A stretch of DNA of 64,000 bases from Roseiarcus sp963741405 (lineage in GTDB: Bacteria; Pseudomonadota; Alphaproteobacteria; Rhizobiales; Beijerinckiaceae): positions 372,001 through 436,000 of the forward strand of contig CAVUHX010000039.1 of assembly GCA_963741405.1 (NCBI GenBank), in the 5' to 3' direction. Numbering within the stretch: position 1 is the stretch's first letter; the number at the start of each line of letters is the position of its first letter. The notes beneath the pieces were generated by a model. That model was given only the letters and a program-made list of their open reading frames with translations, ran no database searches and was not told the DNA's origin. Of this stretch, positions 1-8,741 are shown in pieces. Position numbers and translations under genes: made by a program.

Positions 1-836
1 TCGCGATTGTCGAGAACCATCTGCCCGTCGCTGCAATCGTCGCGTCGGCGGCGCGACTGCCGGTGATCCTGCACAGCCACGCTTACGAGAAGGCGGCTGG
101 AGGCCGGTTCAAGCGCGTCGTCCGCGACGCGCAGCTTCGCCGCATTTCCGGACTGGCCTTTGTCAGCGAGGACTGCGCCAACCGCTTCCTGTCGAACTTC
201 CCGAGCGCGAGGGGGCCGATGCGCGCGGTGCCCAACGGGCTCGACATGTCGGCATGGACCGACGCCGGTCCCAAGGAAAAGACCATCCTGTCCGTCGGCC
301 GGGCGCTCGACGACAAGGGCCATCTGGAGGCGATGGCCGCGGTCGCCCGGCTCCTGCCGTCACGACCCGAATGGCGGGCGCGCTTCATCCTGTCGGCGAT
401 CGACAGGGAACCAAGGACCGTGCAGGCCCTTCGCGCGGCTGCGGCAGGCATGGGCGGCCAGGTGACGATCGACACGGACCTGCCCTATGCGGAAGTCAAG
501 GCGGCCTGGGAGAAGGCCGCGGTCGCGATCGTGCTGACGAAGACGCCCGAACCTTTCGGCCGAACGGCGCTGGAAGCGCTGGCGAGCGGAGCCGCGTTGC
601 TCACCTCCGGCCTCGGCGGTCTCGCCGAAGTCTGCGGTCCACACGCCGAGTTCGCCAATCCCGCCGATTCCGAGGGGCTCGCGGTCCGGCTCGCTTCCCT
701 CCTGGATCTGCCCGATCTTCGCGAGAAGCTTGCGCGAGCGGGCCGCGCCCGGGTCGCCTCGCTCTACGACATCGGCGCGGTCGCGAAGCGGATGGACGAC
801 TTCATCGACGAGGTGCTCGGGCGAACCCGGGTCTGA
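1..836 (+). CDS. Glycosyltransferase, GT-B fold (GT4-like), 5' end outside the window
   Basis: The reading frame is open from base 3, so the start lies upstream; the ATG-like codon at 63 is internal. What is left is the C-terminal donor-binding half of a GT-B glycosyltransferase. It contains a strand-turn region reading SVGRALDDKG, typical of the start of the nucleotide-sugar domain, and an E-x7-E motif (EPFGRTALE) that contacts the donor sugar nucleotide in GT4 enzymes. It probably transfers a sugar to a lipid-linked or surface glycan in the cytoplasm. Its last 35 bases overlap the convergent cytochrome gene. The family is clear; the acceptor and donor cannot be read from this fragment. Confidence 0.8.
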   Translation, partial: AIVENHLPVAAIVASAARLPVILHSHAYEKAAGGRFKRVVRDAQLRRISGLAFVSEDCANRFLSNFPSARGPMRAVPNGLDMSAWTDAGPKEKTILSVGRALDDKGHLEAMAAVARLLPSRPEWRARFILSAIDREPRTVQALRAAAAGMGGQVTIDTDLPYAEVKAAWEKAAVAIVLTKTPEPFGRTALEALASGAALLTSGLGGLAEVCGPHAEFANPADSEGLAVRLASLLDLPDLREKLARAGRARVASLYDIGAVAKRMDDFIDEVLGRTRV

Positions 837-1758
837 ACAACCCCTCCACTGACTGTGCGGGGGCGCGATAGCTCTTGAGATCGTGGGCGATCGCCGCGAG
901 ATCGGCTTCCGAGGCTTGCGCGAGATTGCGGACCACCGCCGCCATGGCGCTGCCGAGCACGTCGCCCGACGGGGTGAAGCCGGTCGACAGCGCGTCGGAG
1001 ATGTCGCTTTCCGACCAGTCTTTCAGGCCGCGCGCGGTGATGTCGGGCGCCTTGCCCTTGCCGTCCGGAAGCAGGCCGCCGGTCAGCCGGCGGGATTCGA
1101 TGACGCCGCCGAAAAGGTCGCGGGGCGAGTGGCACTCGGCGCAATGCCCGGGCCCTTCGACCAGATAGCGGCCGAGCGCCTCCTGATCCGTCGGATCGAC
1201 GGCAGGCGGGTCGATCTTCGGCATGTAGAGAAGCTTCCAGAAGCCGATCGCCCGACGGATCGAAAACGGGAACGGGAGCGCGTTCGGAGGCGCACGCCCG
1301 GAGACTGGCGGCGTCGTGCGCAGGAAGGCGATGAGGTCGCGCATGTCCTTGACCGACATGCGGGCGTAGGAGGTGTAGGGCAGGGCGGGGTAGAGATGCT
1401 GGCCGCCGGGCGAAACGCCCGCCATGACGGCGTCGGCGACGTCCGCCGCGCTCCAGGACCCGATCCCGTCGTTCGGATCGGGCGAGATGTTGGGCGGGTA
1501 GAACGAGCCGAACGGCGTCTTCAGCTCCATTCCGCCGCCGAGGCGCAAGGGGTCTTTCTGGCCCGGCGATATGTGGCAGGATTCGCAGCCCGCGATGAAG
1601 AAGACAGTCTTGCCGGCCTCCGCGTCGCCCGGTTGCGAGACCGCCGCCGCGATCTCCGCGGAAAGTCTGCGCGGGGCGGTCGCGAACCATGCGGCCGCGG
1701 CCCCGCCCGCGACGAGGACGGCCGCGAGGACGAGCGAGGATCCAATCCTGGCGCTCAT
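802..1758 (-). CDS. Exported di-haem cytochrome c
   Basis: This 318-residue protein starts with a signal peptide or membrane anchor (hydrophobic stretch from about residue 7 to 27). It carries two haem c motifs, CESCH near residue 58 and CAECH near residue 200, so it has two class-I-like cytochrome domains. It resembles the cytochrome subunits of periplasmic alcohol or sugar-acid dehydrogenases, which pass electrons from a dehydrogenase to the respiratory chain, but no such dehydrogenase lies beside it. It follows the cytochrome c'-type gene by 18 bases on the same strand, so the two are probably co-transcribed. The periplasmic electron-carrier role is well supported; the partner is unknown. 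Confidence 0.88.
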   Translation of the reverse strand: MSARIGSSLVLAAVLVAGGAAAAWFATAPRRLSAEIAAAVSQPGDAEAGKTVFFIAGCESCHISPGQKDPLRLGGGMELKTPFGSFYPPNISPDPNDGIGSWSAADVADAVMAGVSPGGQHLYPALPYTSYARMSVKDMRDLIAFLRTTPPVSGRAPPNALPFPFSIRRAIGFWKLLYMPKIDPPAVDPTDQEALGRYLVEGPGHCAECHSPRDLFGGVIESRRLTGGLLPDGKGKAPDITARGLKDWSESDISDALSTGFTPSGDVLGSAMAAVVRNLAQASEADLAAIAHDLKSYRAPAQSVEGLFRPGFARAPRR

Positions 1759-1776
1759 GAACTCTGTCGGCGGCGC

Positions 1777-2226
1777 CTATTGCTGCTTCGCCTTGTATTT
1801 CTCGTGGCAGCCGCCGCAGCTCTTGAGTACGCCCGGCATGGCGGTCTTGAAGCTCGCCTCGTCCTTGATCGAGGCGAGGGCTGCGGAGGCGTCCTCGCCG
1901 AATTTCTTGAAGCGCGCCTGCAGGTCGGCCATGTTGTCGCCTTCCCAGATCGCGGGCAAGGCCTGCGTTTTATCGCCGGTCTTGCTGTCGGGCGGGAAGA
2001 GGGTGGGCTCCTCGCTTGCGGCCTTCTGGTAGGTTTTCAGCGTCGTCTGCACCGTCGCGAGATCGAACGGGGCCTTGCCCTGCAACATCGCGACGACCGG
2101 TCTCGTCGCGGCGCCGTCGGCCTTCATCAGCTCCTGCCGGGCCTTGATCGCGTCGAGGCCGGTCGCCGCCAGGGCGATGCCGGCGGTTCCGGCTACCGCG
2201 AGTGTCGCAAACGTCATTCTCAACAT
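1777..2226 (-). CDS. Cytochrome c' (class II), exported
   Basis: A 149-residue protein with an N-terminal signal peptide (about residues 1-21, ending ALAA) and a single haem motif, CGGCH, close to the C terminus. The four-helix length and C-terminal haem site are hallmarks of class II cytochromes c', periplasmic proteins that bind NO or CO or buffer electrons. The start at 2226 is chosen over the longer frame because a consensus AAGGAGG site lies just upstream and the signal peptide then begins at residue 1. It is the first gene of a two-cytochrome operon. Confidence 0.9.
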   Translation of the reverse strand: MLRMTFATLAVAGTAGIALAATGLDAIKARQELMKADGAATRPVVAMLQGKAPFDLATVQTTLKTYQKAASEEPTLFPPDSKTGDKTQALPAIWEGDNMADLQARFKKFGEDASAALASIKDEASFKTAMPGVLKSCGGCHEKYKAKQQ

Positions 2227-2362
2227 GGTTGCCTCCTTATCCACGCGCCCGCGAGTCGGTCGCCTCTTTGGATCGATCCTGAGTGGAAACACCCAATGCG
2301 GCCATCTCAAGCCGAGATCTCGGCTGTCCAGGAAAATTGCAGCACAGCAGCAGCGGCTCGTC

Positions 2363-3283
2363 TCACTCGGAGGACCCGCGAAAGCGGTCCCATTCCGGCT
2401 CGTCGCCGAACCGCCCGGCGAGGAAGTCGACGAAGGCCCGCGTCTTGGCGGCAAGGTAACGGTTCGACGCATAGAGCGCATGGATTCCGAGCGCGGGCTG
2501 CGGAAAGCGGCCGAGGACCGTCCGGAGGGCGCCGGATTCGATGTCGCGCCCGATGAGGAAGGTCGGCAGAAGCGCGACGCCCCGCCCGGACAGGGCCGCC
2601 GCGCGCAGAACGTCGCCGCTGTTCGAGCAGAGGACCGAATCGATCGGGATGCTGACCGGTTCGCCATCGCGCACGATCCGCCAGCGCTGCAGCGTGGTCG
2701 TGTGGCCGTAGGTCAGGCAGGCGTGGCTGGCGAGATCCTCGGGCGCGAGCGGCTCGCCGTGCTCCGCGACATAAGTCGGAGACGCGACGAAGGCGCGCCT
2801 CGCCGGCGCGAGTTTTCGGGCGATCAGGCTCGAATCCGCGAGTTCCGCAATCCGGATGGTGACGTCCGCTCCCTCCTCGATCGGATCGATGAAGTGGTCG
2901 GTCAGCGCCAGCTCGATCCGGAGATTGGGATGAAGCCGCATGAACTCGGCGACGGCGGGGGCGAGATAGAGCGCCCCGAACGACGCCGGGCCGTTCAGCC
3001 GGAGGACGCCGGCCGGCTCGACCTGCAGGCGCGCCACCTGCATTTCCGTCTCTTCCACCCGGGAGAGGATGTCGAGGCAGCGTTCGTAATAGGCGAGCCC
3101 GGCCTCGGTCGGCCGGACGCGCCGCGTCGTGCGGTCGAGGAGGCGCGCGCCGAGCACCCGCTCGAGCTCCATCACCGCCTTGCTGGTCGCCGAGCGGGTC
3201 GATCCGAGCGCCCGCGCGGCCTCGGCGAAACTGCCGAGCGCTACCACCTTGGCGAAGGCGTTCATGGCGCCGAGCTTGTCCAT
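2363..3283 (-). CDS. LysR-family transcriptional regulator
   Basis: A 306-residue protein of standard LysR length. Residues 1-60 form the winged helix-turn-helix (FAEAARALGSTRSATSKAVMELE), followed by the linker helix and a periplasmic-binding-protein-like effector domain from about residue 90. It is divergent from the pirin gene with about 105 bases between the start codons, the usual arrangement for a LysR regulator controlling its neighbour. Sequence style matches the group of LysR proteins that often sit opposite pirin or quinone-response genes. The effector is not known. Confidence 0.92.
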   Translation of the reverse strand: MDKLGAMNAFAKVVALGSFAEAARALGSTRSATSKAVMELERVLGARLLDRTTRRVRPTEAGLAYYERCLDILSRVEETEMQVARLQVEPAGVLRLNGPASFGALYLAPAVAEFMRLHPNLRIELALTDHFIDPIEEGADVTIRIAELADSSLIARKLAPARRAFVASPTYVAEHGEPLAPEDLASHACLTYGHTTTLQRWRIVRDGEPVSIPIDSVLCSNSGDVLRAAALSGRGVALLPTFLIGRDIESGALRTVLGRFPQPALGIHALYASNRYLAAKTRAFVDFLAGRFGDEPEWDRFRGSSE

Positions 3284-3389
3284 GGATTGGTTCCGACTTG
3301 GAAACAGTATGGGCCGAGATTACCATATTGTCTTCCGCTGCCGACGGCCTAAGTTAGCGCCAACAACTCTCATCGGGAGCAGGACGATC

Positions 3390-4091
3390 ATGGAAAGCGT
3401 CGTCAGAAGAGCGGAAGAGCGCGGCTCGGCCAATTTCGGCTGGCTCGACAGCAGGCACTCTTTCTCGTTCGGCGGCTATTATGACCCGCAGCACATGGGC
3501 TTCGGCCCGCTGCGCGTCATCAACGAGGACCGCGTCGAGCCGGGCGGCGGGTTTCCGACCCATCCGCATCGCGACATGGAGATCATCTCCTATGTCGTCG
3601 AGGGCGGCCTCGCGCACCGCGACAGCACCGGGACGTCGTCGGTGATCCGTCCGGGCGACGTGCAGCGGATGTCGGCCGGCACAGGCGTGCGCCACAGCGA
3701 GTACAACGCCAGCGAAACCGACCCCGTCCATTTCCTGCAGATCTGGATCATCCCCGAGCGGGAGGGTTTGGCGCCAGGCTACGAGCAGAAGACCTGTCCG
3801 GCGGAGGAGAAGCGCGGAAAACTCCGCCTGATCGGCTCGCGCGACGGACGCGAGGGCTCGGTCGTCATTCATCAGGACGTCGATCTCTACGCGACCCTGC
3901 TCGAGCCCGGCGAGGGGGTTGCCCATCGCTTGGCCGCAGGACGCGGCGCATGGGTTCAGGTCGTCCGCGGCGAACTGACGATGAACGGACAGGCCCTGAG
4001 AGCCGGCGATGGCGTGTCGATCAGCGGCGCAGGCGAGATCCGCCTCGACGCGCAGGCCGCCACCGAGGCGCTCGTCTTCGACATGGCGTAA
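3390..4091 (+). CDS. Pirin family protein (bicupin)
   Basis: A 233-residue bicupin. The N-terminal cupin shows the pirin signature with metal-ligand histidines: HPHRDMEIISYV and, further on, GTGVRHSEYN. Bacterial pirins act as quercetinase-like dioxygenases or redox-sensing regulators in the cytoplasm. The start at 3390 follows a GGGAGCAGGA ribosome-binding region; a longer upstream frame runs into the LysR promoter and is not used. It is probably controlled by the divergent LysR gene. Confidence 0.92.
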   Translation: MESVVRRAEERGSANFGWLDSRHSFSFGGYYDPQHMGFGPLRVINEDRVEPGGGFPTHPHRDMEIISYVVEGGLAHRDSTGTSSVIRPGDVQRMSAGTGVRHSEYNASETDPVHFLQIWIIPEREGLAPGYEQKTCPAEEKRGKLRLIGSRDGREGSVVIHQDVDLYATLLEPGEGVAHRLAAGRGAWVQVVRGELTMNGQALRAGDGVSISGAGEIRLDAQAATEALVFDMA

Positions 4092-4126
4092 CCGGGGCAA
4101 ATTCCCGGGGTTAGCCGTCACGGCCG

Positions 4127-4148
4127 CCCCCGGACTGTGATCCGGGGG
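4127..4148. repeat. Perfect 8-bp hairpin after the pirin gene
   Basis: Arms CCCCCGGA and TCCGGGGG are separated by six bases. There is no T run, so it is not a classical intrinsic terminator. It resembles the dispersed GC-rich palindromes found between genes in Hyphomicrobiales. Confidence 0.55.
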
Positions 4149-4630
4149 TGTCCCGGGCATCAGCGCGGTTCGGCGTTGCGGAAGGTCACAAGCCGCCAGA
4201 CGAATTTGGGAATTCATGGACTTGGCAGCCTCGGGATGATGGACCGCGCGGCCATCGCGTCGACGTTGCCTCATCTCCGGGCGGCAGGGACATAGACCTT
4301 CAGATGAGGCCAGTTCATAGGGCCGATCTTGAAGGGCGGCTCAGGGTCGATTCCCAGTTCCTCCGCGGACTGAAAGCGGCTGACTGATGGCTTTTCCGTT
4401 CCCTTTAACATGATTGAACGCTGCATCGGGGAAACGTCCGTCAATGGGCCGTAGACAGCCCGCCACTCAGCTTCAGCCTGCGCACCGTCAGCGCGAGCGG
4501 CACGGCCATGAGCGCCATAGCTCCGTGATGCTCGGCGGCCCTGGCGGCCAAAATGGCGGACTTGGGCGGAACGGATCGAACGATCTGTACGAGCTGTGTC
4601 GGATTTCTGAAGAGTGAGGCGGCCGGAGGC

Positions 4631-4668
4631 GCAGCCGAGCGTTTCATGTGCAGCCGAGCGTTTCATGT
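4631..4668. repeat. Perfect 19-bp tandem duplication
   Basis: The 19-base unit beginning GCAGCCGAGC and ending TTTCATGT occurs twice with no spacer, at 4631-4649 and 4650-4668. It lies in non-coding DNA between the pirin and epimerase genes, and looks like a slippage duplication. Confidence 0.85.
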
Positions 4669-4846
4669 AATGGGCGCCGCGCAACCTCGCTTTCTTGCCT
4701 CAGCCGGAGGCGCCGCGGAAGGATCGGCGTCCTCGCAGCGCCTTTCGCGATCAGCGCCTTAATCTAGCCGCAGGTCTTCACGAGGCATGGCGGCATGGTA
4801 TGGAGCGGCGGACGCGGGGCGCGTCGCGTCGGACGTCAGGGCCACC

Positions 4847-5830
4847 ATGACCATTCTCGTCACCGGAAGTTCCGGGCATCTGGGCGAAGCGCTAATGCGC
4901 TCGCTGCGTGAGGCCGGCCGCGAGGCGCTCGGACTCGACGTGGTTCCGGGCGCGTTCACCGACGTCGTCGGCTCGATCGCCGACCGGCCGCTCGTGGCGC
5001 GCTGCCTCGCCGGGGTGCGCGCGGTTCTCCACGCGGCCACCCTCCACAAGCCGCATGTCGCGACCCACGGGCGGGAGGATTTCGTCGAGACGAACGTGCT
5101 CGGCACGCTCGTCCTGCTCGAGGAGGCCGCGCGAGCTGGCGTCGAAAGCTTCATCATGACCTCGACGACCAGCGCCTTCGGCGACGCGCTCAAACCCCCG
5201 CCGGGAGAGCCCGCGGCGTGGATCGACGAAGGCGTCGCCCCGGTTCCAAAGAACATCTATGGCGTCACCAAGACCGCTGCCGAGGACCTTTGCCGGCTCT
5301 TCTGGCGCAACGAGGGACTTCCCTGCGTCATTTTGCGGACGTCGCGCTTCTTCCCCGAGCCGGACGACGATCCGGAGGCGCGGGCGGCTTTCGCCGACGC
5401 CAACCTGAAGGCGAACGAGTTTCTCTACCGCCGGGTGGCGATCGAGGACGTCGTCGAGGCGCATGTCCTCGCGCTTCAACGCGCGGCTGGAATCGGGTTC
5501 GGCAAGTATATCGTCAGCGCCACGACGCCGTTCCGGCGCGAGGACGCCGCCCGGCTGAGAACCGATGCGGCGGCGGTCGCGCGCGAGCGCGTTCGGGGCT
5601 GGCAGGACGAATATGCGCGCCGCGGCTGGCGCATGGCGGAGCGAATCGACCGGATCTACGACAATGGGCTCGCGCGGCGCGAACTCGGCTGGCGGCCGAA
5701 ATGGGATTTTGCAGCGATCGTCGCGCGCCTGAGGCAAACCGGCGACATCCGCGGCCCGCTGGCGAAGGCCATCGGCGAAAAGGGCTATCATCCGCAACAG
5801 TTCGCGGGGCGACCCTATCCGGTCGGCTGA
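4847..5830 (+). CDS. NAD(P)-dependent epimerase/dehydratase (extended SDR)
   Basis: A 327-residue extended short-chain dehydrogenase. The Rossmann glycine motif VTGSSGHLG is at the very N terminus, and the catalytic YxxxK is present as YGVTK with an upstream serine/threonine-rich strand (TSTTSAFG). Such enzymes act on nucleotide sugars or related hydroxy compounds in the cytoplasm. The start at 4847 places the beta strand TILV at residue 2; a longer frame from 4787 adds 20 residues of no recognisable character. It is convergent with the sigma-factor gene, 7 bases apart. The substrate is not apparent. Confidence 0.87.
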   Translation: MTILVTGSSGHLGEALMRSLREAGREALGLDVVPGAFTDVVGSIADRPLVARCLAGVRAVLHAATLHKPHVATHGREDFVETNVLGTLVLLEEAARAGVESFIMTSTTSAFGDALKPPPGEPAAWIDEGVAPVPKNIYGVTKTAAEDLCRLFWRNEGLPCVILRTSRFFPEPDDDPEARAAFADANLKANEFLYRRVAIEDVVEAHVLALQRAAGIGFGKYIVSATTPFRREDAARLRTDAAAVARERVRGWQDEYARRGWRMAERIDRIYDNGLARRELGWRPKWDFAAIVARLRQTGDIRGPLAKAIGEKGYHPQQFAGRPYPVG

Positions 5831-5837
5831 GCCGGAT

Positions 5838-7103
5838 TCATTCCAGCGCCGAGAGCCGTCCGACGAGGAAGGTGCGCGCGGCTCCGTCCGTCTGCAGGCC
5901 GATGGCGATCTCGAGCGCCCGCCGCGCCTCGCCGATTTCGCCGACTTTGGCGTAGAGGTCGGCCTTTGCCACCCAGTAGGCCTCGAAGCCGGCGAGGCCG
6001 CCGCCGGCGCCGACCTCCTCGAGCAGCGCCAGTCCCGCCCTCGCGCCTTTGGTCTGCGCGACCGCGACCGCCCGGTTGACGGCGACGACGGGCGAGCCGG
6101 TCAAAGCGTGCAGCGCGTCATAGAGCGCCGCGATCGCCTCCCAGTCCGTTTGGCCGGTGCGGCGACGCGCCGCGTGGACGGACTGGACGGCCGCCTCGAG
6201 CTGGAAGCGCCCGGACGCGTTCGAAGCGCTCGCGGCGCGCAGCAGCCGCTCGGCCTCCTCGATCGCGCCCTCATCCCAGAGGCTGACCGGCTGGTCGCTC
6301 AGCGGGACGTAAAGCCCTGCGGCGTCGCGCCGGGCGGCGCGGCGGGAATGGGAGTAGAGCATCAGCGCCAGCAGGCCCTTGGCCTCGGGCTCGGCCGGCG
6401 CGAGTTCCGTCGCCACGCGGCCGAGCCAGATCGCTTCCTCGGCGAGGTTTCGGCCGCGCGGATCGTCGGAGAAGGCCTCCGCCCAGCCATGCGCGAAGGC
6501 GGCGTAGATTGCCTCGAGCACGACGCCGAGGCGCTCGGGCAGGTCCTCCCGCTCGGGGATCCTGAACGGCACGCCGGCGAGGCGGATCTTCGCCTTGGCG
6601 CGGGCGAGGCGCTGACCCATCGCCGCCGGAGCGACGAGGAAAGCCGAGCCGATCGCCGCCGCGTCGAGGCCGAGGATCGTCTGCAGCATCAGGGGAGCGC
6701 GGATCGATTCCTCGATCGCGGGATGGGCGCAGGCGAACATCAAGGCAAGCCGCCGGTCCGGTATCGACGTCTCGCTCTCCGCCGCCACCAGTTCGTCCCC
6801 GATCAGCCGGAGCGCTTCCGCCGAGGATTCGGCGTTGCGGCGCCGGCGGGCGCCGTCGATCAGCCGCCGCCGCGCCGCGGTCGCCAGCCAGCCCTCCGGA
6901 TTGGCCGGCACGCCCTTGGTCGGCCAGACGGCGAGGGCGGAGGCGAAGGCGTCGGCGAGCGCGTCCTCCGCCGCCGGGACGTCCCGAGACCGGGCGGCGA
7001 GAAAGGCGACGAGCCGGCCGTAGCTCTCGCGCACCGCGCGGGTGGCGGCGGCCTGGGCAGGAGTTTCGGAGTCGGGCGCAGTTATCGGATTCCGCTCGGT
7101 CAT
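5838..7103 (-). CDS. ECF RNA polymerase sigma factor, ECF42-type with C-terminal helical extension
   Basis: A 421-residue sigma factor, more than twice the length of a minimal ECF sigma. Region 2 lies at about residues 20-90 (ALADAFASALAVWP, GWLATAARRRLIDGARR) and region 4 at about 130-190, followed by about 220 residues of TPR-like helices. This architecture is that of the ECF42 group (COG4941). ECF42 genes typically neighbour DGPF/YCII proteins rather than anti-sigma factors, and here a DGPF gene lies 367 bases upstream on the same strand. In that group the C-terminal extension is thought to control activity. The start at 7103 avoids an N-terminal extension that runs through a dispersed repeat. 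Confidence 0.88.
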   Translation of the reverse strand: MTERNPITAPDSETPAQAAATRAVRESYGRLVAFLAARSRDVPAAEDALADAFASALAVWPTKGVPANPEGWLATAARRRLIDGARRRRNAESSAEALRLIGDELVAAESETSIPDRRLALMFACAHPAIEESIRAPLMLQTILGLDAAAIGSAFLVAPAAMGQRLARAKAKIRLAGVPFRIPEREDLPERLGVVLEAIYAAFAHGWAEAFSDDPRGRNLAEEAIWLGRVATELAPAEPEAKGLLALMLYSHSRRAARRDAAGLYVPLSDQPVSLWDEGAIEEAERLLRAASASNASGRFQLEAAVQSVHAARRRTGQTDWEAIAALYDALHALTGSPVVAVNRAVAVAQTKGARAGLALLEEVGAGGGLAGFEAYWVAKADLYAKVGEIGEARRALEIAIGLQTDGAARTFLVGRLSALE

Positions 7104-7470
7104 TCCTGGTGTCGCGACTTTGACGTTTCGATCCCGATTGTCGGAACAGTTGGCGTTCGCCCCGCGCGGATCCGTCGGAGCGTCTGCGATAGAACAGTAG
7201 CCGGAATGAGGGAACCGGCGCCTCGGGGTTGGGGCCAAATTCCCGTCATCAGGGAAAAATGCAGCGAACTTCCCGTATTTCGGCCGATTCCTGGAAAATC
7301 TGTCTCCAAAAGACCAATGATTCCGGGCAGTTTCGGGAAATTTCCCTACGCGGCCGAGCAGGGACTTAATTCTGCCCAGCAGGGAATGAAAGTTCCCTGC
7401 TCGATCAATAGCAGGGATATCTCGCGCGTGCCGGACGCCCGCCCCGTGTGACGGGCGTCGGACGCCCCGC
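7104..7470. repeat. Intergenic stretch with dispersed-repeat-like sequence rich in CAGGGA motifs
   Basis: No gene is supported here. From about 7230 to 7430 the sequence has several copies of CAGGGA or its complement TCCCTG (for example GAGCAGGGA, CAGCAGGGAATG, TTCCCTGCTCG and AGCAGGGATAT), and short translations in several frames. From memory, stretches of this kind recur between genes in Methylobacterium and Bradyrhizobium relatives, where they are often annotated as spurious small proteins. That resemblance is recalled, not computed. Confidence 0.5.
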
Positions 7471-7818
7471 TCACATCGCCCAGATCGGCCGGACCTCGAT
7501 CGCCCCGACCGCCGCGCCCGGGCAGCGCGCCGCCCAACCGATGGCGGCGTCGAGATCGGGGGCTTCGATCAGATAATAGCCGCCGAGCTGTTCCTTGACC
7601 TCGGCGTAGGGGCCGTTGAGAACCTGAGTCTTGCCGTTCTGGACGCGAACGGTCGTGGCGGTCGAACTCGGATGCAGCCGCTCCCCGCCGACCCAGGCGC
7701 CGCCTTCCTTCATGGCCTTCGTGTAGGCGCCGTAGGCGGCCATCATGGCGCCGATATCGTCCTTGGAGGCGGACTGCATCGCCTTTTCGTCACTGTGAAT
7801 CATCAGCAGATATTGCAT
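7471..7818 (-). CDS. YCII-related (DGPF domain) protein
   Basis: A 115-residue single-domain protein with the family's layout: an N-terminal strand MQYLLMIHSDE, a central GGERLHPSSTATTVR segment and the naming motif in the form NGPYAEVKEQLGGYYLIE. It is a small ferredoxin-like-fold protein of unknown enzymatic role that is genetically linked to ECF42 sigma factors and is commonly part of their regulon. The start at 7818 has a GAGAGAGGA ribosome-binding site. It lies upstream of, and in the same direction as, the sigma factor. Confidence 0.9.
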   Translation of the reverse strand: MQYLLMIHSDEKAMQSASKDDIGAMMAAYGAYTKAMKEGGAWVGGERLHPSSTATTVRVQNGKTQVLNGPYAEVKEQLGGYYLIEAPDLDAAIGWAARCPGAAVGAIEVRPIWAM

Positions 7819-8148
7819 CGTTTTCCTCTCTCTGAGGCCGGCGGATGCGCCGCGCTCAGTGCAAAGACGATCGACGTTTGGCCGTTTCGACAGCGGCGCC
7901 GAAAAAAAAAGACGCTGGACCGTCTCGCGGGCGCGGAACGCGGTTCTGGAGGGAAATTCTCCCGATCGCGGTGGAACCGGCGCCGGGGCTCCGCTCGATG
8001 TGATCGCCGACGCGCGAGCGAACCGACGGACGAACGCCGGGACGGGGAAACAATTTTGTCCGCGCCGCGTTCTTTTCGCTCGTTTTGGGCGGCCGGGCCG
8101 GCTTCGCCGAATCCCCAGGCAAGATCCGATCGGTAAGGGACCTCGGCA
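7819..8148. other. Divergent intergenic region between the DGPF gene and the egtB remnant
   Basis: About 330 bases. I see no coding frame of normal composition and no clear promoter by eye. It includes a run of eight A residues near 7905. It must hold the promoter of the DGPF gene and would hold any ECF42 target site. Confidence 0.4.
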
Positions 8149-8475
8149 ATGGATCAAACCGCACAGGTTGCGCTGGAACGGCGGTCGCCAGTCAGTGTGT
8201 TGCGGGCCCAGTTCCACCGCGTCCGCGCATTCAGCCTGGCTCTGTCGGGAAATCTGTCCGACGCCGACGCGCGCGCGCTGTCCATGCCGGACGCCTCGCC
8301 GGCCAAATGGCATCTGGCGCATACGACTTGGTTCTTCGAGACCTTCGTTCTCCGGGATCGCCTTCCACATTTTGGCGATTGGACGGATCGAGAGGGACTC
8401 TTCTCACTGATCCTTGAAAAGACGGGGGGAACCCCCACGCCGTGCTGTCGACTGGCTGGTGATCGTCGCGATTAG
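8149..8475 (+). pseudogene. egtB: Truncated egtB: N-terminal DinB-like domain only
   Basis: The first roughly 90 residues match the N terminus of EgtB, the iron-dependent sulfoxide synthase of ergothioneine synthesis. The segment DASPAKWHLAHTTWFFETFV is the family's DinB-type metal-site helix, with the two histidines of KWHLAHT. An intact EgtB is about 420 residues with a C-terminal formylglycine-generating-enzyme fold. Here similarity stops near 8380-8420 and the frame ends at 8475, so the catalytic domain is absent. The partner egtD is not next to it. This is a gene remnant, unlikely to work in ergothioneine synthesis. Confidence 0.75.
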
Positions 8476-8741
8476 AGACACACTTTCGCCGCCCATGAGG
8501 TTTCGCCGCCATGACGCCGCATTTCGCCATCCAAATCCCTAATTTCGGGATGAGCGGAGTCAAATCGCAGGCGAGGCTTTTGAAGGTGGGCTCATGTCGA
8601 AAGTGTCGAAAGCGCCATACGTAGGCCGGAACGCGGAAATCGCGGAAACGCCGAGGATCTGGACTGGGCTCGAGTTAGAAGCCGGAAACCTCGAGCCTGT
8701 CCGAACTCGGCGCCGCGCTCAGGGACGCCGAGGAGCGTTGC

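Larger units (their letters stand above)
4092..4846. other. Intergenic stretch with hairpin and short tandem repeat
   Basis: About 750 bases without a convincing gene. Just past the pirin gene is a perfect 8-bp hairpin at 4127-4148. A perfect 19-bp tandem duplication is at 4631-4668. A minus-strand frame at 4271-4684 encodes 137 residues, but its composition is irregular and part of it is produced by the tandem duplication, so I do not call it. Its C-terminal part (ending NWPHLKVYVPAARR) looks more protein-like than the rest and could be a gene remnant. Confidence 0.5.

Noticed and set aside
4271..4684. 137-residue minus-strand frame
   Set aside because: Part of it comes from the 19-bp duplication, there is no ribosome-binding site, and I recognise no family.
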